Origin: DAOTXN01 sp034435435
Lineage (GTDB): Bacteria; Chloroflexota; Anaerolineae; S140-20
Length of the DNA: 64,000 bases
NCBI GenBank assembly: GCA_034435435.1
Contig: DAOTXN010000033.1
Coordinates: 18,973-82,972, forward strand
Direction of reading: 5' to 3'
Shown: positions 41,286 through 50,403 of the stretch, piece by piece
Layout: every line of letters starts with the position of its first letter
Position numbering within the stretch: position 1 is the stretch's first letter
The notes under the pieces: generated by a model
Databases searched by the model: none
Seen by the model: the letters and a program-made list of their open reading frames with translations, nothing else
Told to the model about the DNA's origin: nothing
Program-made: the position numbers and the translations under genes

Positions 41286-43637
41286 ATGAACGACTCGCAC
41301 ATTCGTCATTCGTCATTCGTCATTCGTCCCTTACCGCTCGACCCCGGCCTGCTGCTGGCCCTGGCGCTGGCCCTCGTCGTGGCGCTGCCCTTTTTCACCC
41401 GGCCCAGCTTGCCGCGCGGCACCGACGCCGAACTGCACGTCTACCGCGCCGCGGAATTGGGCTACTCGCTGCGGGCCGGCGACCTGTATCCGCGCTGGGC
41501 GCCCGACTTTTATTACGGCTATGGCTACCCAATTTTTAACTACTATGCGCCGTTCACCTACTATCTGGCTAACCTGCTCGACGTCTTGCCAGCTTTTGAT
41601 ATTATCGGCAGCGTCAAATTTATCTTTATTTTGGGTCTGGTCGCTGCGGCGCTAGGAGTCTATTTGTATGTGCGCGACTGGCTCGGACCGCGCCCCGGCC
41701 TGCTGGCGGCCGCCCTGTACGTGTTTTCGCCCTATGTCTTTTTCGTGGACCCGCACATGCGCGGCGTGCTGGCCGAATCCTTCAGCCTGGGGCTGTTCCC
41801 GCTGGCGCTGTGGGCCTATCGCCGCACGCGCTTCGACCCGCGCCGGCGTTGGCTCGTCTTGGCCGCGCTCCTGCAAGCAGCTCTCATCACGACCCACAAC
41901 CTGCTAGGCGCAGTCTGCACCGCCCTTTTACTGGCGCACCTCATCTGGGAGCGCTTTGTCCTGCGTCGTTCGTCTTTCGTCGCTTTTATTCTGGGCCTCG
42001 GCCTCAGCGCCATCTTTTGGCTGCCGATGGTGTCCGAGCAGGGCGCCGTGCAGCTCACGCTCACCGGTCCCGGCCATTTCGACTTTCACAACCACTTTGT
42101 GTCGCCCGGTGAGCTGTTTGGGCCGTCGCCCATGCTCGACCTGGGGGCGGCCAACCCGGACTTTGACTTTAACCTGGGCCTGCCCCAATGGCCGTTGGCG
42201 CTATTGGCGCTGTTGCCGCTGCTGCGAGACGCGACGGGACGACGCGCAGGAGACAGGCGACAGATCGCATTTTTTGTGTTGAGCGCGCTTGCGCTGGTGT
42301 TTTTGATACTCCCCATTTCCACGCCCGTGTGGGAAATTGCGCCGGGGCTGGAGCTGCTCCAATTTCCCTGGCGACTGCTCGGCCCGGCGGCGGCCATGTT
42401 GAGCATAGCCGCCGCGACGGGCTATGATTGGATCGCCCGCCGCACGCGCTGGAGCACGCCGTTGTTGGGCGCAGGTATTGGATTGACGTTGCTCCTGGCG
42501 CTTCCGGCCATGTTTCCTCCTGAGTGGGAAGCCGACTTTGGCCCCACCGACCCGGCGGCGATGATCCAATTCGAGTTGACCGGCGTGGCCGTGGGAACCA
42601 CTTCGACCAGCGACTTTTTACCTGTCGCCGTCGAAATCCAGCCACACCCCGAACCCACCTACCTGGCCGCCTATCCCGACAAAGTTAATCGCGCCACACT
42701 GCCCCAAGGTACAGTCGTCGAAACGCTATCCCACGGACCGACCCACGACCGTTTTCACACCGAGTCGCACAAACCGTTTTTGCTGCGCCTGTTCACCTTT
42801 TACTGGCCCGGCTGGCGGGCCAGCGTGGATGGCCGGCCAGTGGAAATTCAATTGGGGCGCCCCGAAGGTTTTATCATCGTCCCTGTGCCTGCCGGCGTGC
42901 ATACCGTCGAGGTGCGTTTAGGCTCCACGCTGCCGCGCACCGCCGGCGCGCTCGTTTCACTGTTATCGTTGGCGGCGCTGTTGATGATAGCCGTCAGCGG
43001 CTATAGTCCCCGCAGCGAAGCGGAGCGGGATCAGTCGTCAGCGGCTATAGTCTCCGCAGCGAAGCGGAGCAGCATCAACCATCAGCCGCCGGTCTCGCCA
43101 ATCGTGGGCGGCGTCATTCTCGCCTTTTTGCTCTTCAAAGTCGTGTGGGTGGACCCGCGCCCAGACTGGTTCCGGCGCACCTCGCCGCCGGGTCAAGTAT
43201 TGGGGACGCAGCACAGCCTGGCCGACGCGCCCGTTCGCTTTGGTGAACACATCCAATTGTTGGGTTACGATCTGCCCACGGTCCAGGCCCACCCAGGCGA
43301 CAGCTTGCCCCTGACCTTGTACTGGCGGGCCACGGGGCCGGTGTTAGAGAACTATCAGGTCTTTGCACACCTCACCCATCCCGCTGCGACCGTGTGGGGG
43401 CAATCGGATCACCTGAACCCTGGCGACTTGCCGACCAGCCGGTGGACGCCCGACAAATACGTGGCCGATGCGCACGCGCTGACCCTTTTGCCCGATACGC
43501 CCTCTGGCGACTATCAGCTCAGCGTTGGATTGTACACCCTCGCCAACGACGCTCGCGTGCCGGTATTCGCCGCCGATGGCGCGCCCCTGGGCGACGCCTT
43601 TACCCTGCCCGCTACTGTGCAGGTGACACGGCCTTGA
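41286..43637 (+). CDS. PTPS-related membrane protein, GT-C-like
   Basis: 783 aa. About twelve transmembrane helices in the first 390 residues and two later ones. RGTDAELHVYRAAELGYSL...LYPRWAPDFYYGYGYPIFNYYAPFTYYLA matches the 6-pyruvoyl-tetrahydropterin-synthase-related membrane family, whose layout resembles GT-C glycosyltransferases (early acidic motif TDAE, several loop Asp/His). Two beta-rich exported regions follow (about 430-560 and 640-783). Residues 5-15 are encoded by heptamer repeats (HIRHSSFVIR), and a duplicated palindrome is translated around residues 570-600. Probably adds sugars from a lipid carrier at the surface. Confidence 0.72.
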   Translation: MNDSHIRHSSFVIRPLPLDPGLLLALALALVVALPFFTRPSLPRGTDAELHVYRAAELGYSLRAGDLYPRWAPDFYYGYGYPIFNYYAPFTYYLANLLDVLPAFDIIGSVKFIFILGLVAAALGVYLYVRDWLGPRPGLLAAALYVFSPYVFFVDPHMRGVLAESFSLGLFPLALWAYRRTRFDPRRRWLVLAALLQAALITTHNLLGAVCTALLLAHLIWERFVLRRSSFVAFILGLGLSAIFWLPMVSEQGAVQLTLTGPGHFDFHNHFVSPGELFGPSPMLDLGAANPDFDFNLGLPQWPLALLALLPLLRDATGRRAGDRRQIAFFVLSALALVFLILPISTPVWEIAPGLELLQFPWRLLGPAAAMLSIAAATGYDWIARRTRWSTPLLGAGIGLTLLLALPAMFPPEWEADFGPTDPAAMIQFELTGVAVGTTSTSDFLPVAVEIQPHPEPTYLAAYPDKVNRATLPQGTVVETLSHGPTHDRFHTESHKPFLLRLFTFYWPGWRASVDGRPVEIQLGRPEGFIIVPVPAGVHTVEVRLGSTLPRTAGALVSLLSLAALLMIAVSGYSPRSEAERDQSSAAIVSAAKRSSINHQPPVSPIVGGVILAFLLFKVVWVDPRPDWFRRTSPPGQVLGTQHSLADAPVRFGEHIQLLGYDLPTVQAHPGDSLPLTLYWRATGPVLENYQVFAHLTHPAATVWGQSDHLNPGDLPTSRWTPDKYVADAHALTLLPDTPSGDYQLSVGLYTLANDARVPVFAADGAPLGDAFTLPATVQVTRP
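41300..41327. repeat. Four CATTCGT heptamers at the start of a coding region
   Basis: CATTCGT repeats at 41300, 41307, 41314 and 41321 encode part of the N-terminus before the first helix. If the gene starts further downstream these would be non-coding leader, like the other tracts. Confidence 0.75.
42993..43070. repeat. Duplicated palindromic segment inside the PTPS-related gene
   Basis: GTCAGCGGCTATAGTCCCC... and GTCAGCGGCTATAGTCTCC..., each followed by GCAGCGAAGCGGAGC, occur 44 bp apart. The 44-bp period changes reading frame, so the two copies encode different peptides in a linker between two membrane helices. Confidence 0.7.
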
Positions 43638-43644
43638 AAATAGT

Positions 43645-43709
43645 TGCCCCCGCTCCCGCGCTCTGGTATAATCATACACATCACGTTTTACTCGTCACGT
43701 ATCACGTTC
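43645..43709 (+). promoter_or_regulatory. Sigma70 promoter and heptamer leader of the UroD-family gene
   Basis: TTGCCC (43645-43650), 17 bp, TATAAT (43668-43673). The leader is a heptamer tract (ACGTTTT ACTCGTC ACGTATC ACGTTCG) ending at GGAGG 5 nt before ATG 43720. Confidence 0.75.
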
Positions 43710-43719
43710 GGAGGTGACC

Positions 43720-44715
43720 ATGGCCGAGATGACCAAGCGCGACCGACTGGCCGCCGCCATTGCCGGCGAGGCCGTAGACCGCGCGCCGGTGGCGCTGTGG
43801 CGGCATTTCCCCGGCGACGACCAACGCCCGGCCGATCTGGCTGCTGCGACGCTTTCATTCCAATGGCGCTGGGACTGGGATTTTGTCAAGGTGACGCCCG
43901 CCAGCAGCTTTGCCGTGTACGACTGGGGCGCGCGCGACCGCTGGGTGGGCAACGACGAAGGCACTCGCGAATACACGCAGCGGGTGATCGATCATCCCGA
44001 AGATTGGCGCCGGCTGCCCGTGCTCGACGTACAGAACGGCGCCCTGGGGGGCCAACTGCGCTGCCTAGAGAAAATTGCCTCCGAATTGGGTCGGGACACG
44101 CCGGTCATCCAGACCATTTTTAGCCCACTGGCCCAGGCTAAAAACCTGGCCGGCAACCCACGGCTTTTGGTTCACCTGCGGCGTTACCCGGAGGCGGTCA
44201 AGGCCGGGCTGGAGACCATCACCCGCACCACCACGCGCTTTATCCGGCTGGCGCTCAAGACCGGCATTGACGGCGTCTTTTACGCCGTGCAACACGCCCG
44301 CTATGAATACATGGGCGAGGGGGAATACACCGAGTTGGGTCGCGCTTTCGACCTGCGCGTATTGGAGGCGCTGGACGGCAGCGGCGCGTGGTTCAATCTG
44401 CTCCATCTCCACGGCGACGACGTGATGTTTGATCTGCTGGCCGATTATCCGGTGCAGGCGTGGAACTGGCACGATCAAGAGACGCCCCCAACCTTGGACG
44501 AGGGCAAGCGCAAGGTCAAAGGGGCAGTCGTCGGCGGGCTGCGCCAGTGGGAAACCATGCTGCGCGGCGAGCCGGAACAAGTGCGGGCCGAAGCCCAGGC
44601 CGCCATCCAGCAAACCGGCGGGCGCGGGTTCATTTTGGGCACAGGCTGCGTCACCCCTATCAGCGCGCCGTGGTCCAACCTGCGGGCCGTGCGCGAGGTG
44701 GTCGAGCAGCAGTGA
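43720..44715 (+). CDS. Uroporphyrinogen decarboxylase (UroD) family protein
   Basis: 331 aa. RDRLAAAIAGEAVDRAPVALWRHFPGDDQ is the family N-terminus; VIQTIFSPLAQAKNLAG, DGVFYAVQHARYEYM, WFNLLHLHGDD, VQAWNWHDQ and a C-terminal RGFILGTGCVTPISAP follow the UroD/methyltransferase MtbA barrel. The strict HemE substrate motif (RPVWxMRQAGRY) is absent, so this is more likely one of the UroD-like corrinoid methyltransferases or an orphan than haem synthesis. No other haem or corrinoid gene is near. Confidence 0.78.
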   Translation: MAEMTKRDRLAAAIAGEAVDRAPVALWRHFPGDDQRPADLAAATLSFQWRWDWDFVKVTPASSFAVYDWGARDRWVGNDEGTREYTQRVIDHPEDWRRLPVLDVQNGALGGQLRCLEKIASELGRDTPVIQTIFSPLAQAKNLAGNPRLLVHLRRYPEAVKAGLETITRTTTRFIRLALKTGIDGVFYAVQHARYEYMGEGEYTELGRAFDLRVLEALDGSGAWFNLLHLHGDDVMFDLLADYPVQAWNWHDQETPPTLDEGKRKVKGAVVGGLRQWETMLRGEPEQVRAEAQAAIQQTGGRGFILGTGCVTPISAPWSNLRAVREVVEQQ

Positions 44716-44752
44716 TTTTTCGGGTGGTAGAATTCGTAATGTAGGTTCTACG

Positions 44753-45166
44753 ATGCAACAGGCGATATTCGAGGGACTGGTTTTTAACCAGGAAGGCCAG
44801 CCGGCCGAGGTCGTGCGCGTGGGCGGCGAGCCGTTTTACGTCGTTCTCGACGCCGACTTTCGCCGTCACGTGGAGGCCGGGGTCATCGACCGCCAGGTGC
44901 TGCAATGGCTGCACCGGCAGGTTGTATCCAACCGTGATCTGGTGACAGAGGGAACGATGAGTCTCTTGGGCCGGGACGATCTGTTCACCAAAGCCATGAT
45001 AGAGGCCTCTATCGAGAATCTGGAAGGCCAGACTGAACAATTGAGGCAGCAGGGTCTCCCCCCGGAGGCCCGCCAGTGGTTGGGTATGCTGGGCTTTCGG
45101 GTGGTGGTGAACGTCCACGGCGAGGTCGTCGAGCTGGAAACCCCCAGCGTTGCCGACGAGGAATGA
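44753..45166 (+). CDS. Hypothetical protein
   Basis: 137 aa. Alpha/beta, acidic, no membrane helix. The N-terminal 50 residues (AIFEGLVFNQEGQPAEVVRVGGEPFYVVLDADFRRHVEAG) look like a small beta domain; VVVNVHGEVVELETP closes the protein. Starts 38 nt after the UroD-family gene, with no strong Shine-Dalgarno. No family recognised. Confidence 0.6.
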   Translation: MQQAIFEGLVFNQEGQPAEVVRVGGEPFYVVLDADFRRHVEAGVIDRQVLQWLHRQVVSNRDLVTEGTMSLLGRDDLFTKAMIEASIENLEGQTEQLRQQGLPPEARQWLGMLGFRVVVNVHGEVVELETPSVADEE

Positions 45167-45184
45167 GCGGTAAAACGGCCTGGC

Positions 45185-46981
45185 TCAGGGGCAGGCAGGA
45201 AAAGCGGGCCGATTCTCGATGTCCACGTCGGCCAGGATACGCTGGCCAGGGTCGGGCAGTAGATCGGAAACAGTGAACGCGACCGGGAAGCGCCCGCTTT
45301 CCGCTCGTTCATCCACCAATAGTTGCACTGTCTGATCTTGACCCGCGCCCTGCAAGGCCAGAGTCAGCGGCAAGCTGAATAACTGTTCTTGCGATTGACA
45401 AATCCGCACCTCTATTGCCCCCTCTGTTTGTCGCCAGTACAGCGTCCATGCGGGGATGCCCGTCCCATAAACCCACTGGTCAAAAAAACCATCTAATTCT
45501 TGACCGGAAATCTCTTCGGCCAGGCGCTGAAAATCGGCGGTGGAGGCGACGCCATCCCGAAAGCGTTGGTGCCAGGTGCGCAAGAGCCGGAAAAAGGTCG
45601 CGTCGCCCACCTGGTAGCGCAGCATATGCAGCACCCAGGCTCCTTTGATGTAGCTGTTGAATCCAAAAAGATGTTCAGGGGCGGGGTCGGCCAGAGGCTC
45701 GCCAGAGTCGGTAAAAGTAGCGACGCGCTCTATGTTGATCAGCTCGGTCGCCAGCGCCTGGGGCGATTGCGCCTCCAGCCACAGCCACTCGGCGTAGGTG
45801 GCAAAGCCCTCGTTGAGCCAGATGTCGGCCCAACTAGCCGGGCTGACCGAGTCGCCGAACCACTGATGGGCCAGCTCGTGCAGGATGACCCGTTCGGCGT
45901 GCCTGGGGGTAATATCGGCCGGCAAAAGCGTCATGGTTTGGGTTTCCAGCGCCACCCCTTGCACCGGGACCAGGGCATGGCCGTAGCTGTCAAAGGGATA
46001 GGGGCCAAAGAATCGCTCCAAAAAGGGGATCATTTCACTTGTGCGCAGCAGGGCCTGGCGCGTCTCCTGGCCCAGGTCGGGGGGAACAAAGTGCCGGATC
46101 GTTAAACCGCCGGCGGTGCGCTGCTCGATGACGTCAAAGTCGTCGATGGCGACGGTGACGAGATAGGGGGCGATGAGCATATCGCTGTCCCACACGTGGG
46201 TGACGCTGCCGTCGTCTTGGGCGATCGGGCGTTCGGGTTGACCGTTGGCCGCGACGACGTAACCCTGGGGCGCGTTGATCTCGAAGCGAAAGCGGGCCTT
46301 GTCGCGCGGGTGATCGTTGACCGGGAACCATGCCCGGGCCCCATCCGGCTCGGCCAGGGCGTAGGCCGCGCCGTCGGCAAAGCTCAAGCCCACCTGCGCA
46401 AAAGGGAGGTAACGGGAGAGGATCGGCTCCGGGCGGCCATAGTAGCCGACGCCGAGGGTGAACGTTGTCCCCAGGGGCAGGGGTTGGGGCAAGTCCACGC
46501 TGAGTTTTCCCCGCCGCCGCTGATAGGCCGCAGATTGGCCGTCCACGGTCAGGAGCGTGAGGGTGTAGAACCCGCTAAAGTCGAGGCTCAAGCGGCCCAG
46601 ATTCGTCAGCGTCGTTACAGCGTCAATGGTCACAGTACCGCTCAAGGTTTCGGCCAGTGGATCAATGGCCAGGGCCAGGGTATACTGCCGCACGTCGTAG
46701 CCGGTGTTGCCCAGCTCGGGCGCTTTGGGGTCGCCGATAGAGGGGGCGCCGGCCTGGATGGGGCGCATAGGTTTGGCGGCGCTCGCGGTAGCGGTCGGCG
46801 CTGGCGTGGCCGTGACAAACATTGGTCTGGGGGGGGAGGTCGGCGTCGGAGGCGCAACCGGTCGCAGTCTGGGGACCGGGCAGGCCGTGAGTAAAAGGGT
46901 CGCGCAGATGCTCAAGCCCAGCCAGAGCACGATGCGCCAGCGGGTTTTCTTGACAGCAGGCAGGGACAAGCGATTCATCAC
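45185..46981 (-). CDS. M1-family metallopeptidase (lipoprotein)
   Basis: 598 aa. Signal peptide with lipobox-like LLLTAC, a Pro/Thr linker to about 75, the N-terminal beta domain, then the catalytic domain with zinc motif ILHELAHQWFGDSVSPASWADIWLNEGFATY (HExxH-x18-E). The exopeptidase GxMEN motif reads GVALETQT, so N-terminus recognition is altered. Gluzincin aminopeptidase-like, on the outer face of the membrane. GTG 46981 lies on the predicted transcription start; ATG 46978 is equally possible. Confidence 0.85.
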   Translation of the reverse strand: MMNRLSLPAVKKTRWRIVLWLGLSICATLLLTACPVPRLRPVAPPTPTSPPRPMFVTATPAPTATASAAKPMRPIQAGAPSIGDPKAPELGNTGYDVRQYTLALAIDPLAETLSGTVTIDAVTTLTNLGRLSLDFSGFYTLTLLTVDGQSAAYQRRRGKLSVDLPQPLPLGTTFTLGVGYYGRPEPILSRYLPFAQVGLSFADGAAYALAEPDGARAWFPVNDHPRDKARFRFEINAPQGYVVAANGQPERPIAQDDGSVTHVWDSDMLIAPYLVTVAIDDFDVIEQRTAGGLTIRHFVPPDLGQETRQALLRTSEMIPFLERFFGPYPFDSYGHALVPVQGVALETQTMTLLPADITPRHAERVILHELAHQWFGDSVSPASWADIWLNEGFATYAEWLWLEAQSPQALATELINIERVATFTDSGEPLADPAPEHLFGFNSYIKGAWVLHMLRYQVGDATFFRLLRTWHQRFRDGVASTADFQRLAEEISGQELDGFFDQWVYGTGIPAWTLYWRQTEGAIEVRICQSQEQLFSLPLTLALQGAGQDQTVQLLVDERAESGRFPVAFTVSDLLPDPGQRILADVDIENRPAFPACP

Positions 46982-46987
46982 CGGGGC

Positions 46988-47016
46988 AGTGTACAGCGGA
47001 GATGGGCAAGTGTCAA
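46988..47016 (-). promoter_or_regulatory. Sigma70 promoter of the M1 peptidase, leaderless geometry
   Basis: Minus strand TTGACA (47016-47011), 17 bp, TACACT (46993-46988). The GTG at 46981 is the seventh base after the -10 box and ATG 46978 the tenth. Confidence 0.75.
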
Positions 47017-47141
47017 GAGAAAAATTGACCGTGACGACGAGAAGGGTTTTTTTTGTTGATCGGCCAGTATGGTGCGGGGGAGGTCATGCGGTCGCCGGGA
47101 CTGCCGGACCTGGAGCTGGCAGTGGACGAAATTTTTCGTGA

Positions 47142-48179
47142 TTAGCGCGTGAGCGTGACCTTGCGCAAGCCGCGCGGCTGGTCGGGGTCGCGCCCTTTGA
47201 CCAGCGTCAGGTGCAGCGCGAACAACTGGCCAGGCGCGACGGCCAGGATGGGCGACAGCCACTCCGGCACACCCGCTGGCAGCGGTAACGGTGTGATGGC
47301 CTCGGCCAGCATTTCCTCGCGGTCAGAGATGACCAGCAACTCGGCCCCGCGCGATTTCAACTCCCGGCCAAAATCGTACATGGTCTGGAACATCTTGCCG
47401 CCGGGCGCGACGACCAGCGCCGGAAAGCCACCCCCCACCACGGCAATCGGCCCGTGCATGAAATCGGCCGACGAATAGGACTCGGCGATGAGATAGTTGA
47501 GCTCTTTGAGCTTGAGCGCAATCTCAAAGGCCGTGGCATAGTTATAACCCCGCCCCAGCACGACGCACGCCTCCATGTAGCGATAGCGTTCCACCGCCTC
47601 GGCGACCCGTTCTTCGCCATCCAGGACGCGCGCCACGGCTTCCGGCGCGCGCCGCAGCGCCGCCAGGCGCTCGGGGTCGTCCCCCAGGCAGCACGACAGC
47701 AGGGCCAGCGCGGCCAGTTGGGCGGTGTAGGTCTTGGTGGCCGCCACTGCGCGTTCCTCGCCGGCGTGCAGGCGGATGACGTAATCGGCCTGCGCCGCCA
47801 GCGGCGAGTCCGGGTCGTTGGTGATGGCCAGCGTCGGCGCGCCCTGCCGCCGGCCCTCTGCCAGCACGGCCACGATGTCGGGCGAGCGGCCGGACTGCGA
47901 GATGCCGACGATCAGCCCTCCCTCCAGGCGCGGCGGCTCGGCGTAGACGCTGAACAACGACGGCGTCGCCAGTCCCACCGGCAGGCGGTTGTGCGCGCCC
48001 AGCAAGTACTGCCCGTAACGGGCCGCGTTGTCCGACGTGCCGCGCGCGGCGATCACCACGTAGCGCACGTCGCGCCCGCGCAGGTCGGCGGCGATTTGGC
48101 GGGCGGCGTGTTGCTCCTGTTCCAGCAGCGTGGCGAGTACGTGCGGTTGCTGATGAATCTCGTTCTGTAAAATGGACAT
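47142..48179 (-). CDS. SIS-domain sugar isomerase/deaminase (GlmS C-domain-like)
   Basis: 345 aa. MSILQNEIHQQPHVL at the start, two SIS domains: VVIAARGTSDNAARYGQYLL with GISQSGRSPDIV, LAITNDPDSPLAAQADYVIRLHAGEERAVAATKTYTAQL, then YNYATAFEIALKLKELNYLIAESYSSADFMHGPIAVV. This is the glucosamine-6-phosphate isomerase/deaminase type without the glutaminase domain (NagB-II/AgaS-like). It probably interconverts an amino-sugar phosphate. ATG 48179 follows AAAGAGAC. Downstream of a PIG-L deacetylase and a ROK remnant, which supports amino-sugar catabolism. Confidence 0.85.
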   Translation of the reverse strand: MSILQNEIHQQPHVLATLLEQEQHAARQIAADLRGRDVRYVVIAARGTSDNAARYGQYLLGAHNRLPVGLATPSLFSVYAEPPRLEGGLIVGISQSGRSPDIVAVLAEGRRQGAPTLAITNDPDSPLAAQADYVIRLHAGEERAVAATKTYTAQLAALALLSCCLGDDPERLAALRRAPEAVARVLDGEERVAEAVERYRYMEACVVLGRGYNYATAFEIALKLKELNYLIAESYSSADFMHGPIAVVGGGFPALVVAPGGKMFQTMYDFGRELKSRGAELLVISDREEMLAEAITPLPLPAGVPEWLSPILAVAPGQLFALHLTLVKGRDPDQPRGLRKVTLTR

Positions 48180-48205
48180 GCGTGTCTCTTTCCTCGTCAC
48201 ATAAC

Positions 48206-49069
48206 TCATTCACGACCCGTTGCCTGCAATCTCTCGCATCGCTCTGCTACGTCTCGCGCAAACCGGTCGATGAACGCTTGAACGTAGACCTGCACGCTGC
48301 GCTGTGGTTCCTGAATCAACGGCGTGAGGTCCATCGCAAACGCCATTCCCGTGCTCACGTCCACGTCGTGCGAGGCGTAATAGGTCGCGTTGGCCCGCCG
48401 CCGGCTCATGGTCGCCAGGTCGTAGCGTTTTCCACCGCAGATTTGCGAGTCGAACACGCCCAGCAGCGCCGTCTGTAGGTTTTCGTGGGCCGAGACGTCA
48501 AACGCCACCTTGTCTTCGTCTACCAGCCAGTCCAGGTCGCGCCACACCTCGCACCCGTACACGCGACGAGGGCGCTCCACTTCCGGAAGCCGACGCACGG
48601 CCTCGATCACCCTGAGCGCCACGCCGACGTGGGTGTCGTGCTTGTCGGCCAGATTGTGGGTATACACCACCTGCGGCCGGGCGGCCTTGAGCAACTGTGC
48701 GATATCTTCCACCGGATCTGCATTCGCCCCGTCTTTGACGGCCGCACTGGAATAGTCGAGCAGCACCTGTGCGGCGTATTCGCCGACGATGGCTGCCTTT
48801 TTCTGTTCTTTGGCCCGCACGATTTGCATGGCTGCGTCGGTACAGTCTGTATACAGGCCATCCCGGGGCGACCCGCTGCCATTGGTGACGACCACGCCGG
48901 TGAACCACTGGTCCTCGCGTTGAAAGCACGTTAAAATGCCGTCAATCGCCATGATCTCCAGATCGTCCTGATGGGCGCCGATGGCCATGTGCGTCGTGCG
49001 GGCCAGCGCTTGCTCAACTGGCAGGCCATCGGGGACGAATATCTGTGCTGTTTCGCGCTTGAGCTTCAT
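48206..49069 (-). CDS. PIG-L family deacetylase
   Basis: 287 aa from ATG 49069 (GGAGGAGAC upstream). Zinc motif GAHQDDLEIMAIDGI (AHPDDE variant AHQDDLE) and the second His in THNLADKHDTHVGVALRVI. Family members remove N-acetyl groups from GlcNAc-containing substrates. Starts within the stop of the ROK-like remnant (ATGA). With the SIS isomerase it would form a deacetylase-isomerase pair for an N-acetylated amino sugar. Confidence 0.83.
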   Translation of the reverse strand: MKLKRETAQIFVPDGLPVEQALARTTHMAIGAHQDDLEIMAIDGILTCFQREDQWFTGVVVTNGSGSPRDGLYTDCTDAAMQIVRAKEQKKAAIVGEYAAQVLLDYSSAAVKDGANADPVEDIAQLLKAARPQVVYTHNLADKHDTHVGVALRVIEAVRRLPEVERPRRVYGCEVWRDLDWLVDEDKVAFDVSAHENLQTALLGVFDSQICGGKRYDLATMSRRRANATYYASHDVDVSTGMAFAMDLTPLIQEPQRSVQVYVQAFIDRFARDVAERCERLQATGRE

Positions 49070-49374
49070 CGTGTCTCCTCCCTGGCAATGACCGGCAGGC
49101 TGGCCGCCGCGATAGACTGCCCGACCTGGCGGGTTTTCTCGTCCGGCCATTGGATGCTGATGCGAGCCGCAAGCTCAGGAAATTCGGACTGCAACACTTG
49201 GTTCGCGCCATCCACAACCGCCGACACCTTGAGCTCCGACGCGCCCAGGTCAAAGCCGATCCGGCAGCCCTGCAGATGGCGGCCCAGTGATTGCTCGTTG
49301 TCGCGTTCCGTGGGAATCTGTTCCGGCGCACAAGCCACGATGGTGAACGTCTTTTCGTAGACCTTTTCGCCCAT
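49066..49374 (-). pseudogene. ROK-type sugar kinase remnant with internal deletion
   Basis: 102 codons. The N-terminal part (EKTFTIVACAPEQIPTERDN, CRIGFDLGASELKVSAVVDG) looks like a ROK-family protein with its FDLGAS phosphate loop. It then passes directly into what reads as a ROK C-terminus (FPELAARISIQWPDEKTRQVGQSIAAASLPVI). The catalytic Asp and the zinc/GCLE region are missing, so most of a protein of about 300-400 residues has been deleted in frame. It still overlaps the deacetylase start, so it may persist as a translational leader. Confidence 0.6.
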
Positions 49375-49380
49375 AAAATG

Positions 49381-49457
49381 AAAAAGGCCCGCACGCCCTC
49401 AGGGGCGTAACACGCCTGAATATGACGCCCAATGTTTGCGGGACCGCCCATGTACAC
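49381..49457 (-). pseudogene. C-terminal fragment of an unknown gene cut by the element
   Basis: A short frame from just inside the element flank reads MGGPANIGRHIQACYAPEGV, then RAFF, resembling the end of a protein in the same operon. It begins 6 bp from the element end at 49463, as expected if the element deleted or interrupted the rest. Confidence 0.35.
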
Positions 49458-49462
49458 CTTCC

Positions 49463-49683
49463 GTAACTGCTCAGGTGGGGATATGACAACGAATTTTCGG
49501 GATTGACCGAATGGCGCCGACCAACCCTACCCCGGGGCTGCCCGCGTTCTGCAGTGAGGTGCGGCGGCGCATCCCTTGGGACCACGGTCAGCGCGGCTGT
49601 GGGGCCCAGGCCATCGGGCCGAGAAGCCCAGATTCGCTCAATCCTTTGATTCGTTGTCATATCTGCACAGGCTGAGCAGTTAC
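49463..49683. mobile_element. GTAACTGCTCA-family element, copy 2 (221 bp, both ends)
   Basis: Left end GTAACTGCTCAG...GATATGACAACGAAT and right end ATTCGTTGTCATATC...CTGAGCAGTTAC form terminal inverted repeats of about 33 bp with a small gap. No ORF for a transposase. Flanked on both sides by broken genes and without matching target duplications. Confidence 0.8.
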
Positions 49684-49740
49684 CAAAAATCACAGTTGGT
49701 CACGGCGCTATTGGTTCTTGGTGCGAAGCGTTACCGGATG

Positions 49741-49776
49741 CCCGGCTTTAGCCGGGAAACCCCCGCTGAAGCGGGG
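49741..49776. repeat. Twin short hairpins (REP-like)
   Basis: CCCGGC-TTTA-GCCGGG (49741-49756) and CCCCGC-TGAA-GCGGGG (49761-49776), two 6-bp stems with 4-nt loops separated by AAAC. Could act as a terminator-like or REP unit. Confidence 0.65.
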
Positions 49777-49802
49777 CCTCCGCCCTGTTTTGCACCGGAA
49801 AC

Positions 49803-50395
49803 TAGACTAGCTCCAGTTCCTCGGCCAGAAGCAAAGCAGCCGCACCCAAGATCACGATTCGCGTCCCAGACCGCTGATCCCAACCTGAGTTTCAGCGGCC
49901 AACGCCTCCTCGCCGGCCTCGAACGCCTGCAGGACGGCGTCGGCGCTCATCTCTGCCGAGGTGGAAGCGAATTGACAGAGCAGCGAGTCGAGGCTCTGCT
50001 CGGCGATGGCGCAGGCGCGCTTGACCACTGCCCGGTTGCTGCTCACCGTTTCCAGGCACCCATAGTGCCCACAGCGGCAACGCTCCCCTTCTTCTATTGC
50101 TACCACGTGTCCGATTTCGCCCGCCCCAAACCCATCCCCGAAATAATGGCGCTGCACCTTACCGCGCAGGTTGACCACGCTGCCCCGAAATTCACTGTTT
50201 GCCAGGTCTACACTGATCAGATGGCGGGCGTCTTCTTGCACACTCAACAGCGTCGCCGGTTTGCCTCCGCTGGAGGGCTTTTGACCGATTCTTCGACCAA
50301 GCCCTCTTCCATCAACTCGGCCACGATGCTCGAAACGGTCGGGCGGGTGAGGTGCGTCACGCGCGAGTAGCTTTTTTGGGGATAACCGTCACAGC
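49803..50395 (-). pseudogene. ROK-family transcriptional repressor, degraded
   Basis: Pieces in order on the minus strand: a winged HTH (SRVTHLTRPTVSSIVAELMEEGLVEE), a frameshift, GGKPATLLSVQEDARHLISV with DLANSEFRGSVVNLRGKV, a jump of roughly 100-130 residues to FGAGEIGHVVAIEEGERCRCGHYGCLETVSS (the ROK zinc motif), and after another frameshift RIVILGAAALLLAEELEL, the usual ROK C-terminus. No start codon precedes the HTH. At least two frameshifts and one deletion mean it is not functional, though 132 codons (49852-50247) remain open. Confidence 0.75.
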
Positions 50396-50403
50396 CGTAC
50401 TCA

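Noticed and set aside
40865..41539. 224-codon plus-strand ORF
   Set aside because: It reads through the repeat element, the antisense of the kinase remnant and the first part of the true gene at 41286 in another frame; composition is not protein-like.
49852..50247. A functional 131-aa ROK protein
   Set aside because: Homologous sequence continues in other frames on both sides and the central kinase-like region is missing, so this is a pseudogene fragment.
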